This document shows, in pieces, positions 1 to 7,747 of a stretch of 19,313 nt of DNA. The DNA is from Caulobacter sp. Its GTDB lineage: Bacteria > Pseudomonadota > Alphaproteobacteria > Caulobacterales > Caulobacteraceae. The notes under the pieces are model-generated. The model searched no databases and was not told where the DNA came from. It saw only the letters and a program-made list of their open reading frames with translations. Position numbers and translations under genes: made by a program. The stretch is taken from the NCBI GenBank assembly GCA_028291125.1, contig JAQGIN010000199.1:1-19313 (forward strand), given 5' to 3'. Position 1 is the stretch's first letter. Every line of letters starts with the position of its first letter.

Positions 1-374
1 GCGGCCATGGCCGCATTGTCAATGTCGCCTCGGTCGCCGGCTTCCGCGGCTCGGCGCGCTTTCCGCTCTACAGCGCCACCAAGGCGGCGGTGATCATGCT
101 GACCAAGGCCCTGGCCGGCGACCTGGCCCCGCACGGGATCAATATCAACGCCATCGCGCCCGGCAACACCGCCACGCCGCTGAACGAGGGCGAGCGCACG
201 GGCGCCGACAGCGCCGATGTCATGGCCGCCAAGGCCGCCGCCACCCCCAGCCAGCGGGTCTATTCGCCACCGGAGGAAATGGCCGCGGCGATCTATTTCC
301 TGGTCAATGGCGAAGTCAGCGCCATGCATGGCGCAACTATGCTGCTCGACGAAGGCCTGTCGCCCTGCACCTGA
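1..374 (+). CDS. Short-chain dehydrogenase/reductase (SDR), 3' part
   Basis: This is the C-terminal part of an NAD(P)-dependent oxidoreductase whose 5' end lies before the window; codons are in frame from base 3. The start of the visible protein reads GRIVNVASVAG, which carries the catalytic Ser, followed by LYSATKAA, which gives the Tyr-x-x-x-Lys catalytic pair. The segment APHGININ-AIAPGNTATP is the usual SDR region after the active site, where the conserved PG lies. The end, YFLVNGEVSAMHGATMLLDEGL, matches the classical SDR tail in which a Gly-Ala-rich segment leads to a final DGG-like turn (here DEG). About 123 residues are visible, roughly half of a normal 250-residue SDR. The substrate cannot be told. 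The next gene starts 10 bases after the stop, so the two may be co-transcribed. Confidence 0.93.
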   Translation, partial: GHGRIVNVASVAGFRGSARFPLYSATKAAVIMLTKALAGDLAPHGININAIAPGNTATPLNEGERTGADSADVMAAKAAATPSQRVYSPPEEMAAAIYFLVNGEVSAMHGATMLLDEGLSPCT

Positions 375-384
375 GGCCAAGCGC

Positions 385-942
385 ATGACCCTGTACGCCC
401 TTGGCGAGCGCGAGCCGACCACGCCGGCCGACGACGACTATTGGATCGCGCCCACCGCCGTGCTGATCGGCGACGTGCGGCTCGCCCGCGCGTCCAGCGT
501 CTGGTTCGGCGCGATCCTGCGCGGCGACAACGAGCCGATCATCATCGGCGAGAACAGCAACGTCCAGGACGGCGCGGTCTTGCACACCGATCCGGGGGCG
601 CCGCTGACCCTGGGCGCGAATGTCACCGTCGGCCACTTGGCCATGCTGCATGGCTGCGAGATCGGCGACAACAGCCTGATCGGCATCGGCGCCATCGTGC
701 TGAACGGCGCGCGGATCGGCGCCAACTGCCTGATCGGCGCCGGCGCACTGATCACCGAGCGCAAGATCATTCCAGACAACAGCCTGGTGATGGGCGCGCC
801 GGGCGTCGTGGTGCGGACCCTCGACGCCAACCAGGCCCGGGCTCTCTCGGCCTCAGCCGAGAGCTATGTGCGAAACTGGCGTCGCTATCGCGATGGGCTC
901 CGCCTCAATGGAGCGCGGCGACAGCCAGCGTCGCCAACCTAG
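385..942 (+). CDS. Gamma-class carbonic anhydrase-like hexapeptide-repeat protein
   Basis: A 185-residue left-handed beta-helix protein of the gamma-carbonic anhydrase/YrdA/CaiE group, predicted to be cytoplasmic. The hexapeptide turns run from about residue 20 to 150 (for example IGDVRLARASSVWFGA, then IGENSNVQDGAVLH). Three histidines sit where this family binds its metal: H67 in AVLHTD, and H84 and H89 in VGHLAMLHG. The RGD motif (R46-D48) is also typical. Many such proteins lack measurable CO2 hydration activity, so the enzymatic role is open. The ATG at 385 is chosen because a GAGG sequence lies just upstream and the protein then begins exactly at the family N-terminus; the open frame continues upstream but there overlaps the SDR gene. 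The stop TAG (940-942) overlaps the stop of the convergent phoD. Confidence 0.93.
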   Translation: MTLYALGEREPTTPADDDYWIAPTAVLIGDVRLARASSVWFGAILRGDNEPIIIGENSNVQDGAVLHTDPGAPLTLGANVTVGHLAMLHGCEIGDNSLIGIGAIVLNGARIGANCLIGAGALITERKIIPDNSLVMGAPGVVVRTLDANQARALSASAESYVRNWRRYRDGLRLNGARRQPASPT

Positions 943-2570
943 CCCGCCAAAGCCCTCCGCCCGCGTTCGACATGCATCCGATGCGAGCCCGCGAGCGCGG
1001 TGTCGCGGGCCTTGATCGTCTGCAGGAACAGCCACTCGCCCATCACGCGCCGCAGCGTGATGTCGATCATCATATAGCCGCGCTGGCTGGTATCCGCCCA
1101 TTTCAGTTCGGGATTGGCGGCCATGAAGCCTTGGGCGACGATCCTGGGGTCGGCCGCGAAATCGCCCTCGGCTCCGCCCGAGGTGACGGCTTGGCCGGCG
1201 AACTCGACGCCGACGGGCTGGCCGCCCTCGCTCAGCGAAAACGCCCAGGCGTTGTGGCTGTCGCCGGCCAGCATCACCAGATCCGCATCCGCCTGCTGCG
1301 CCGCCTTCAGCAGGCGCGAACGCGCCGCGGGATAACCGTCCCAGCGATCCATCCACATCGGCAAGCCGAGCTTGGCGGCGCGGATGTTGTTCCTGTAGCC
1401 GTTGACGCGACCAGGGCTCGCATCGGGACGGAGCCAGTCGACAGCGTCCTGCGGCATCACCGTCCGCCCGATGATCGTGCCCATACCGACCATCTGCCAG
1501 GCCGTCGAGCGCGCATTGCGCTTCAGTTCATGCCCCAGCCAGCTTTCCTGAGCCGAGCCGAGCATCGTCGCCGAAGGATCGCGCCAGGCCCCGTCGCGGA
1601 ACGCCTTGAGCGCGGCGTCGGGATTTTCCGCCCGGAAGGCGGAGCCGATGTCGGCCTGCTTGGTGCGCCCCAGCAGACGCGATTCCGTGCGGTAGAGCGT
1701 CGCGAGGGTTCCGATCGGATAAGCTTTCCATGGCTCGTCCGAGACCGGCATCCACTCGCGATAGACCTGCATCGCCGCGGCGCGGCGCACGTTCCAGTCG
1801 CCTTCGGTCGCCGGCTGATGATTTTGCGCGCCGCCTTCCCAGCTGTCGTTGGCGGACTCGTGATCGTCCCAGAAGGCGATCATCGGCGCCCTCTGATGCA
1901 ACCGCTGCAGATCGGGATCGGCGCGATAACACGCGTAGCGCAGGCGATAGTCCGCGACGGCGAGAATTTCGTGCGCCGGTTCCAGAACTCGTCCGGCGGC
2001 CAGATCGCCCTCGCGAATGGAGGCTGGGCCATATTCATAGATATAGTCGCCGACATGCAGCCACAGATCGAGATCGGACCGCCCGGCCGCATGCCCATAG
2101 GCGTTGAACCAGCCATTGGGCAGGTTCGAACAGGAGAAAACGCCCAGTCCGAAACGGGCGATGTCGCCCACCGGCAAGGTCTTGGTGCGCCCGACCGGGG
2201 ACTTGCCGCCGTCAGGCGCGATGAAGCGATACCAGTAGACCGTTCCCGGCTTCAGCCCATCGACCGTGATCTTGGCGGTCCAGTCGCGATAGGCGCCCGT
2301 GCGCACGCTGCCGCCTGAGACCACCTTGGTGAAATCCGGGTCGAGCGCCACCTCGGCCTCGAGCCGGAGCGTGTTGTCGCCGGTCGCGGGCGCGTAGCGC
2401 GTCCACAGCAGCATGGAGTCCGGACCAGGCTCACCGCTCGCCACATTGTGGGTGAACCCCGTCGCGCCAAGCAGTTGGGCGGCCAGGCCACCGCCGGCGG
2501 AAAGCAGTAGCGCGCCCAGCCCAAGCCCCCCGCCCAGAACAAGACTCCGACGATCGATATTCAGAACCAC
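939..2570 (-). CDS. phoD: Tat-exported PhoD-family alkaline phosphatase/phosphodiesterase
   Basis: A 543-residue secreted metallophosphatase of the PhoD family, which releases phosphate from mono- and diesters outside the cytoplasm. The N-terminus has a twin-arginine signal (DRRSLVLGG, residues 6-14, then a hydrophobic stretch to about 35). A PhoD N-terminal beta domain covers about 40-130 (TGFTHNVASGEP to TVYWYRF), and the catalytic domain follows. Residues matching the Bacillus PhoD metal site are visible: C147 in GVFSCSN, D174 and Y177 in HVGDYIYEYG, the FWDDHE motif at 233-238, and D437/H439 in LAGDSHNAW. The start is GTG; a GCGGAGGA ribosome-binding site 7-10 bases upstream and the Tat motif directly after support it. 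The gene lies downstream of the TonB receptor on the same strand, 143 bases away with a hairpin between, so it is probably in the same regulon. The natural substrate is not shown by the sequence. Confidence 0.95.
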   Translation of the reverse strand: MVLNIDRRSLVLGGGLGLGALLLSAGGGLAAQLLGATGFTHNVASGEPGPDSMLLWTRYAPATGDNTLRLEAEVALDPDFTKVVSGGSVRTGAYRDWTAKITVDGLKPGTVYWYRFIAPDGGKSPVGRTKTLPVGDIARFGLGVFSCSNLPNGWFNAYGHAAGRSDLDLWLHVGDYIYEYGPASIREGDLAAGRVLEPAHEILAVADYRLRYACYRADPDLQRLHQRAPMIAFWDDHESANDSWEGGAQNHQPATEGDWNVRRAAAMQVYREWMPVSDEPWKAYPIGTLATLYRTESRLLGRTKQADIGSAFRAENPDAALKAFRDGAWRDPSATMLGSAQESWLGHELKRNARSTAWQMVGMGTIIGRTVMPQDAVDWLRPDASPGRVNGYRNNIRAAKLGLPMWMDRWDGYPAARSRLLKAAQQADADLVMLAGDSHNAWAFSLSEGGQPVGVEFAGQAVTSGGAEGDFAADPRIVAQGFMAANPELKWADTSQRGYMMIDITLRRVMGEWLFLQTIKARDTALAGSHRMHVERGRRALAG

Positions 2571-2654
2571 GGCAAGTCCTCCGCGAGATTGAGATGGGAT
2601 GGTGGCGGCCGAGCACGTCGCTGGCGGGCGTTACGGCGACCATGGAAAGATGGT

Positions 2655-2696
2655 TCTCCCGCGACCGCGCCATCGGGACGGCGCAACCGCGGGAGA
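2655..2696 (-). terminator. Strong two-stage hairpin between the TonB receptor and phoD
   Basis: The arms TCTCCCGCG (2655-2663) and CGCGGGAGA (2688-2696) are perfectly complementary over 9 bp. Inside them, GCGCC (2667-2671) pairs with GGCGC (2680-2684) around an 8-base loop. It begins 18 bases past the receptor stop codon on the - strand. No U-run follows, so it is either a partial terminator or a 3'-end stabiliser that sets receptor and phoD mRNA levels apart. The structure is seen directly; the role is inferred. Confidence 0.55.
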
Positions 2697-2713
2697 TGGA
2701 CCGGTCAATCGGC

Positions 2714-5700
2714 CTAGAAGGTGCCCTTGATGCCGATGTTCCACATCGAACCGTAGATGCTGTACTGCTGAACACGGCTGGAGACGTTGGAATAGATGAT
2801 GTCGGGCGCATTGAAGATATTGCGGCCCGCCAGCATCAGATCGAAGCTCTTCGTGAGCTTGTAGTTGGCGCTGACGTTCCACAACTCGCGAGCGGCATGG
2901 TAGAGGATGCCGTTATTGGCGGTGGTGGCGGTATTGCTCAGAGCGCTGGTGCGATAGGTCGACTGCGCGTTGCCGGTGAGCTGGACGTCGAAACGACCGT
3001 AGCTGTAGCGCAGACCCCAGTTGGCCGAGGTCTTGGGCAGGTTCACGCGCTCGCCGTCGGGATCGATCTTGGTGATCGAGCCCCGCAGGCCAAACCCCTT
3101 GAGGGCGCCCGGCAGGAAGGTGAGCTGCTGGTCGTATTCGAGGGTCACGCCCTTGTTGGTGCTGGTGCCCGGAAGGTTCTGGGCGCTGCGGAAGGTGTAG
3201 CCGGCGTAGTCGCCGGCGCTGTAGCCGACGTCCTCGGGATTCACCGTGATGCCGGTCACCTGCATGTCCTTCACGTCGAGCTGGTAGACGGACAGGCCGA
3301 TAAGGCCGGAGGGCTCGAGGTAGTATTGCAGGCTGGCGTAGTACTTGGTGGAGTGTTCCGGCTTCAGCAGCGTATTGGGCACCGTGACGATCAGGTTGTT
3401 GTCGTCCACCGCCACGACGCCGCCGAGGTTGCCGTAGTCGGGCCGCAGGATCGACTGGCTGAAGGCCAGCTGACCCACCAGCTTCTTGGAGAAGTCGTAC
3501 TTGGCCCCGCCGCTGAGGAACCAGTCGTCGTACTCGCCATGGCGCGTGGAATAGGCGCCGTTGTGGTACTGATAGACGAGGCCGGCGACGGTGCTGGTCG
3601 ACAGGCCAGCGGCGGTCACCTCCTTGGCCGAGCGAATGTCGGCGACCCGGGCGTCGGTCTTGGTCTTCTCGTAGCGCAGGCCAAGGTCGAACTGGGCCTT
3701 GCCGACGCGAGGCTGGACCTCGACATAGGCGGCGTTGACCTCCTCGCCGACCTTCTTGTTGTTATCGAGCTGGCGCTTCAGGTTGCCCACGGTGTCGGGC
3801 ACGAAGTATTCCGGGTGCTGCTTGTAGATGTCGTAGACCGCGTAGTTGCTGTCGGCGCGCCAGTTCTGGTCGTTCAAGCTGCCGGCGTCGAAGCCGTGGA
3901 TCTGGAACTGGTAGTTCTTCGTCCAGGGGATGACGGCCTCGGGAGCCTTCTGGGTCAGGTCGCCCGTGGAGCCGACATACTGGAACTGCTGGAAAGATCC
4001 CTCATTGGTCTTCCAGACGTTCGTCCGGATGGTCCCCCCGGCCAGGACCTTGACCTGGACCGGGCCGACATTGAGCGACTTCTTCAGGTCGAGATTGACG
4101 CCGTACATCTGGTTGTTGGCGTTGGACTCGGCGGTGCGGATATTGTTGCCGATGTCGTCGTCGCGATTGAAGCTGGTGGGGTCGCTCCAGGAGCGGCCGG
4201 CGGTCTGCTTCAACGTCCAGGCGTGCGAATCCTCCGACGCGCGGTCCAGCGTGAAGCCGATGCGGGTCAGATAGTCGTCCGTACGCTGAAAGAACCCCTT
4301 GTCATTGTCGTGGAAATTGAATTCGGAGCTGGAATAGCTGCCGCGCAGCACGGCCTCCAGCGTGTCGCCCCGGTACTCCAGCTTCGGGGCCACGAGCACC
4401 GAAGGTGTGCCGGCATAGCGGTGCGAGTACTGGGTGTGAAGGCGGGTGTTGGTCCCGTTGGGATTGACGACGATGTGGGTGGCGTTGGAGTCCGCCGTCG
4501 TCTGCGACGCCGTCGTCGTTCCGAAGATCAGGTAGGTGTACTGGTTGAAGTACTCGACGTCGTAGAACGAATAGGTGCTGCGCAGGGATACGGCCCACTG
4601 GTCCGTGATCTTGTAGTCGACGCTCAGATTGGCGGCCTTGCGGCTGGTCAGCTTCGGACCCGGACGCCACATGACCTGGTAGGGGATGACCCGGCCGTTG
4701 GCGAGGTAGGACCAGTCGGTCTGGATGCGGTCCTGCTGGACGTAGTTGGCGTTGTAGCTGGCGTTGAACGCGATGCCCAAACGACCGTCCAGGAAGACGT
4801 CGGCATAGCCGACCTGGGCCGAGGGGAAGATGCGCGCGTGCTTCTTGTCGTCGGGGAAGTAGGCTTTCGACAGACCGGAGTCTGACGTGCCGACGCCGCC
4901 GAACTGGAAGCGCAGCAGACGGCCGTTGCGCTGGAAGGCGTACTTGCTGCGCAGGTTGATGCTGCCGCCGGGGGAGTCGGCGTCCATATTGGCCTGGAGC
5001 GTGTTGTTGAGCTCAATCGAGTCGACGCCGGTGATCGACATCTGCTCGAAGGAGTTCTGGCGGCCATTGTTGTTGTTGGACGTGGCCGTGGCCATGCGCG
5101 CGCCGTCGGTGGTGAAGGTCGAGTACTTCGGATCCAGGCCGCCGATGCGCACCGCGGTGGCGTCCACCTCGGTGTAGTCGAGCGAAATGCCCGGCATGTT
5201 CTTCATGAACTCGCCGACGTCGCCCATGGTCAGGGCCCCGAAGTTGTCGGCGGCGACGACGTTCTTGGCGTTCAGCGAGGCGCGGCGCTCCATGATGGCG
5301 CCGGCCTGGCCATTGCGCCGCGCGGTGATCGTCACCGCCTGGACCTCATCGCCACCCGAGGCGGCGTAGGAAAGCGGCGCCAGCGCGAAATCCAGCGTCG
5401 CCACCTGGTCCGGGGCGACCGTGGCGACAGCCTTCGACTCCTGCAGACCGGTGTATTTGACCACCACGATGACATCGCCGGCCGGCACGCCAGTGAGGCG
5501 AAAATCACCGCCGTCCTCGGAATAGGCGACGATCGATGTGCCCTCGACGCGGATCTCGGCGTTGCGCACGTACTCCCCGGTCGCGGTGTTGAGGACGCGG
5601 CCGCGGACGACGCCGGCGCCGGCCTGGGCGCCATTCGGCGCCCCCGGCCCGGACGACCGCAGGGTGATGATCTGGCCATCATCGGAGTCGATCCGAAGCG

Positions 5701-5953
5701 GCGTACCGGCGATGAGCAGGCGAAGCGCCGTTCGCACATCCATCCGGCCCTTGATGGCGGGCGTCACGATGCCCTCGAGGTTGCGCGCCGGCGCCACGAT
5801 CTGCACCTGCCCCTGGCGGGCGAGCTCGGGAATGGCGCGCACCGCGGGCTGCGCTGGGATGTCGAAGATGCGCTCCTGCGTATAGGCCGGCGCGGCGGTC
5901 ATGAGCGCGACGACAGCGGCCCCGCAGGTGAGGACGGAATAACGAGAACGCAT
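2714..5953 (-). CDS. TonB-dependent receptor with STN signalling domain (Xanthomonas/Caulobacter type)
   Basis: A 1079-residue outer-membrane active transporter that takes up a large or scarce ligand using TonB energy. Layout from the N-terminus: signal peptide (residues 1-26, ending APAYTQE); STN/secretin-like domain (about 28-100, RIFDIPAQPAVRAIPELARQ); a carboxypeptidase-regulatory-like beta domain (about 114-193); a TonB-box-like strand (EVQAVTITARR, about 203-213); a plug domain (about 225-340, with GVDSIELNNTLQANMDADSP and a following GGSINLRSK typical of the Xanthomonas/Caulobacter receptor family); then the barrel, ending in Phe (GIKGTF) as outer-membrane barrels do. The STN domain and the FecI/FecR genes directly upstream make this a transducing receptor. 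ATG 5953 is preferred over an in-frame GTG at 5995 because the signal peptide then has a normal length and a hairpin lies between the two. The ligand is unknown; the neighbouring phoD suggests a phosphorylated compound. Confidence 0.95.
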   Translation of the reverse strand: MRSRYSVLTCGAAVVALMTAAPAYTQERIFDIPAQPAVRAIPELARQGQVQIVAPARNLEGIVTPAIKGRMDVRTALRLLIAGTPLRIDSDDGQIITLRSSGPGAPNGAQAGAGVVRGRVLNTATGEYVRNAEIRVEGTSIVAYSEDGGDFRLTGVPAGDVIVVVKYTGLQESKAVATVAPDQVATLDFALAPLSYAASGGDEVQAVTITARRNGQAGAIMERRASLNAKNVVAADNFGALTMGDVGEFMKNMPGISLDYTEVDATAVRIGGLDPKYSTFTTDGARMATATSNNNNGRQNSFEQMSITGVDSIELNNTLQANMDADSPGGSINLRSKYAFQRNGRLLRFQFGGVGTSDSGLSKAYFPDDKKHARIFPSAQVGYADVFLDGRLGIAFNASYNANYVQQDRIQTDWSYLANGRVIPYQVMWRPGPKLTSRKAANLSVDYKITDQWAVSLRSTYSFYDVEYFNQYTYLIFGTTTASQTTADSNATHIVVNPNGTNTRLHTQYSHRYAGTPSVLVAPKLEYRGDTLEAVLRGSYSSSEFNFHDNDKGFFQRTDDYLTRIGFTLDRASEDSHAWTLKQTAGRSWSDPTSFNRDDDIGNNIRTAESNANNQMYGVNLDLKKSLNVGPVQVKVLAGGTIRTNVWKTNEGSFQQFQYVGSTGDLTQKAPEAVIPWTKNYQFQIHGFDAGSLNDQNWRADSNYAVYDIYKQHPEYFVPDTVGNLKRQLDNNKKVGEEVNAAYVEVQPRVGKAQFDLGLRYEKTKTDARVADIRSAKEVTAAGLSTSTVAGLVYQYHNGAYSTRHGEYDDWFLSGGAKYDFSKKLVGQLAFSQSILRPDYGNLGGVVAVDDNNLIVTVPNTLLKPEHSTKYYASLQYYLEPSGLIGLSVYQLDVKDMQVTGITVNPEDVGYSAGDYAGYTFRSAQNLPGTSTNKGVTLEYDQQLTFLPGALKGFGLRGSITKIDPDGERVNLPKTSANWGLRYSYGRFDVQLTGNAQSTYRTSALSNTATTANNGILYHAARELWNVSANYKLTKSFDLMLAGRNIFNAPDIIYSNVSSRVQQYSIYGSMWNIGIKGTF

Positions 5954-5971
5954 TGGCTGGTAGCCCCCAGT

Positions 5972-5990
5972 CGTCGCGTTGGTCGCGACG
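5972..5990 (-). other. Hairpin in the leader of the TonB receptor gene
   Basis: A perfect 7-bp inverted repeat, CGTCGCG (5972-5978) and CGCGACG (5984-5990), encloses a 5-base loop. It lies about 19 bases upstream of the receptor start codon in the 91-base gap after fecR. It could be a weak attenuator, an RNase-protecting 5' structure or a protein site; none is proven. Confidence 0.4.
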
Positions 5991-6044
5991 TTCACGGTTG
6001 AGAGCCGTCAGCCGGTTGCTTCCGCTATCAGTTACAAAAAGTTC

Positions 6045-7070
6045 TTAGTGCGCCCCGGCGCCATGGAGGCCGCCGCGGGTCAGGACGAGGTTATCGCCAT
6101 CCTGCTCGAGCTTGGCGGCGAACACGCGCGCGACGGCGCGACTGAAACCCACGGGGTCGTTGGCGGCGAACAGGCCGGTCACGGGCTCGCGCGCCAGACC
6201 CGCATCGCGGATCTGGATCCGCGTGTCGCTGTAGCGCGTGAAGGTGTCCGCCGCCTGCTGCAAGGACTCCCCCTCGAAGGCCAGCTTCCCTTCGCGCCAA
6301 GCCAGCTCGCGGGTCACCGCCTCCGGGGCGATCGGCCGCGGACGGTCGGCGGCGGATCGGCCGTTGGCGGAATCGGACAGGGTCAATCGCGTATTGGCCT
6401 TGAGCGACACGGTGCTTGCGAAGGCTGGCTGGTTCAGGGCCGCGACATCGACCTGTCCCTCGTTCACCAGCACATCGACAGGAGCCTCGTCGAGCTTGCG
6501 GACCCGAAATCCCGCCTGCACCGCGCGCAGACGGTGGCCGTTCACCTCGACGATGAACGGACGCTTTTCGTCGCGCGCCACCGAGAAATAGGCCTCGCCC
6601 TTGAGCAGGGTGACGAACCGCTCGCCCTTGCTGTACCGGACCCTGATCTTGGTCTCCGTGTTCAGGAGCACGGTCGAACCGTCCTTGAGGGGCGCCAAAC
6701 GGACTTCTCCCCGCTCGGTGCCAATGACGGCCCCGGCCGCGGGCATGCCGACACCCAGGGCCAAGAGCGAGGCCGCGGCCACCGCACTGCCTGTCCAGGC
6801 CAGCGCCTGGCGGCGGGAAAGGCTCGCAAGCGGTGACCGCTTCGGCGCTTCAAAAGCGATCGGATCGAAGCTGGGCCCAAGCGCCTGGGCGGACTCGCTC
6901 ATCATGGCCAGCGCCCGCGCGCGCAGCAGCGCGCCCTTGCGGCGTGGGTCCCCGCTCAGCCAAGCCAGGAAGGCTTCGTCTCCCTCGGGGGGCAGCGGCC
7001 CACGATCCAGCCGCGCCGTCCAAGTGGACGCCGCTTGATCAATGTCTCGACTGGTTTCTCGCTCGGCCAT
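6045..7070 (-). CDS. fecR: FecR-family anti-sigma/signal-transducing membrane protein
   Basis: A 341-residue one-helix inner-membrane regulator that passes the receptor signal to its FecI-type sigma factor. Residues 1-80 form the cytoplasmic FecR N-terminal domain (DUF4880-like: AASTWTARLDRG, then FLAWLSGDPRRKGALLRA). A helix at about 88-112 crosses the membrane and is preceded by SRRQAL (R86-R87), a twin-arginine-like motif. The periplasmic FecR domain follows, with the hallmark DGSTVLLNTETKIRVRY (130-146), then LLKGEAYFSVARD and RPFIVEV. The C-terminal domain (about 255-335, LAWREGKLAFEGESLQQA) resembles the STN-like/DUF4974 region that contacts the receptor signalling domain. The ATG at 7070 lies inside the 3' end of the sigma gene (32-base overlap), so translation is probably coupled. 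Confidence 0.95.
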   Translation of the reverse strand: MAERETSRDIDQAASTWTARLDRGPLPPEGDEAFLAWLSGDPRRKGALLRARALAMMSESAQALGPSFDPIAFEAPKRSPLASLSRRQALAWTGSAVAAASLLALGVGMPAAGAVIGTERGEVRLAPLKDGSTVLLNTETKIRVRYSKGERFVTLLKGEAYFSVARDEKRPFIVEVNGHRLRAVQAGFRVRKLDEAPVDVLVNEGQVDVAALNQPAFASTVSLKANTRLTLSDSANGRSAADRPRPIAPEAVTRELAWREGKLAFEGESLQQAADTFTRYSDTRIQIRDAGLAREPVTGLFAANDPVGFSRAVARVFAAKLEQDGDNLVLTRGGLHGAGAH

Positions 7071-7632
7071 CTAACGCGGCAATCTCCGATTCCATGTTCC
7101 TAGAGGTTTGGGACCGCTTGTTTCCGCCACGGCCGAACCAATCAATCAAGAATAGGATGCCGCGTGAAATATGAGTCTCGACCGTATTCTCGGAGATGCG
7201 CATCTGCGCCGCGATCTCGCGTTGTGGCAAGCCATCGACACGGCGCAGGACGAAGGCCTCACGGGTCTTGAGCGGCATCGCCGCGATCGCGCGGGCCAGT
7301 TGGCGCAATTCGTCGCGATCGATCACCTGCTGCTCGGGCGAGGCGGCGTCATCGAGCTGTTCGAAATCGTCGACGGCGTGAATCGGCACGATCCGCGCGC
7401 GCCGGACATGACGCGTGATGACCGAGCGCGCGACCTGGAACAGATAGGCGCGCGGATAAAGGATGGTGTCCACGGCCTCGAGCTCGGCCAGGATCGTATA
7501 GGCCTCCTGGATCACGTCGTCGGGATCGATGCCCGACAGCGCGCTCCGCGAAAGCCACCCCCTGAGCGCCGGCTCGTGCGGCAGGATATTCCGCAGAAAC
7601 CACCGTGTTCTTTGCCTGTCGGCGCTGCTCAT
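7039..7632 (-). CDS. fecI: FecI-type ECF RNA polymerase sigma factor
   Basis: A 197-residue group IV sigma factor. Region 2 is visible at about residues 30-80 (IDPDDVIQEAYTILAELE, then YPRAYLFQVARSVITRHVRR, the -10 recognition helix area). Region 4 with its helix-turn-helix is at about 115-165 (MPLKTREAFVLRRVDGLPQR, then EIAAQMRISENTVETHISRG). The motif PRAYLFQVARS is typical of FecI-like iron/carbohydrate receptor sigma factors. It overlaps fecR by 32 bases and heads the fecI-fecR-receptor-phoD series, so its likely target is the receptor promoter. The start ATG at 7632 follows a G-rich sequence (GCGGGTAGGGG). No repeat or strong promoter is visible in the 115-base gap upstream. Confidence 0.95.
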   Translation of the reverse strand: MSSADRQRTRWFLRNILPHEPALRGWLSRSALSGIDPDDVIQEAYTILAELEAVDTILYPRAYLFQVARSVITRHVRRARIVPIHAVDDFEQLDDAASPEQQVIDRDELRQLARAIAAMPLKTREAFVLRRVDGLPQREIAAQMRISENTVETHISRGILFLIDWFGRGGNKRSQTSRNMESEIAALDGRARNQSRH

Positions 7633-7747
7633 CCCCTACCCGCTGGCTGAATCTTGCGCTGCCGCGGCGCGGTCCATTGTCGGGAACGACAGGACGGCGT
7701 CGCTTCAATATCGCGCCCTGCCTAGACGCCAATTGTGACACCCAGGC

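Noticed and set aside
441..2318. 625-codon + strand open frame overlapping the carbonic anhydrase-like gene and phoD
   Set aside because: It is out of frame with one real gene and antisense to the other; the composition is Arg/Pro/Ala-rich and no domain is seen.
2594..4885. Very long open frame on the + strand (763 codons) opposite the TonB receptor gene
   Set aside because: It is antisense to a receptor with clear domains, is built of low-complexity Val/Gly/Leu/Asp runs, shows no motif, and is expected from codon bias in high-GC DNA.
5954..5995. GTG at 5995 as start of the TonB receptor
   Set aside because: It would add 14 residues before the signal peptide and place the hairpin at 5972-5990 inside the coding sequence; ATG 5953 gives a standard signal peptide.
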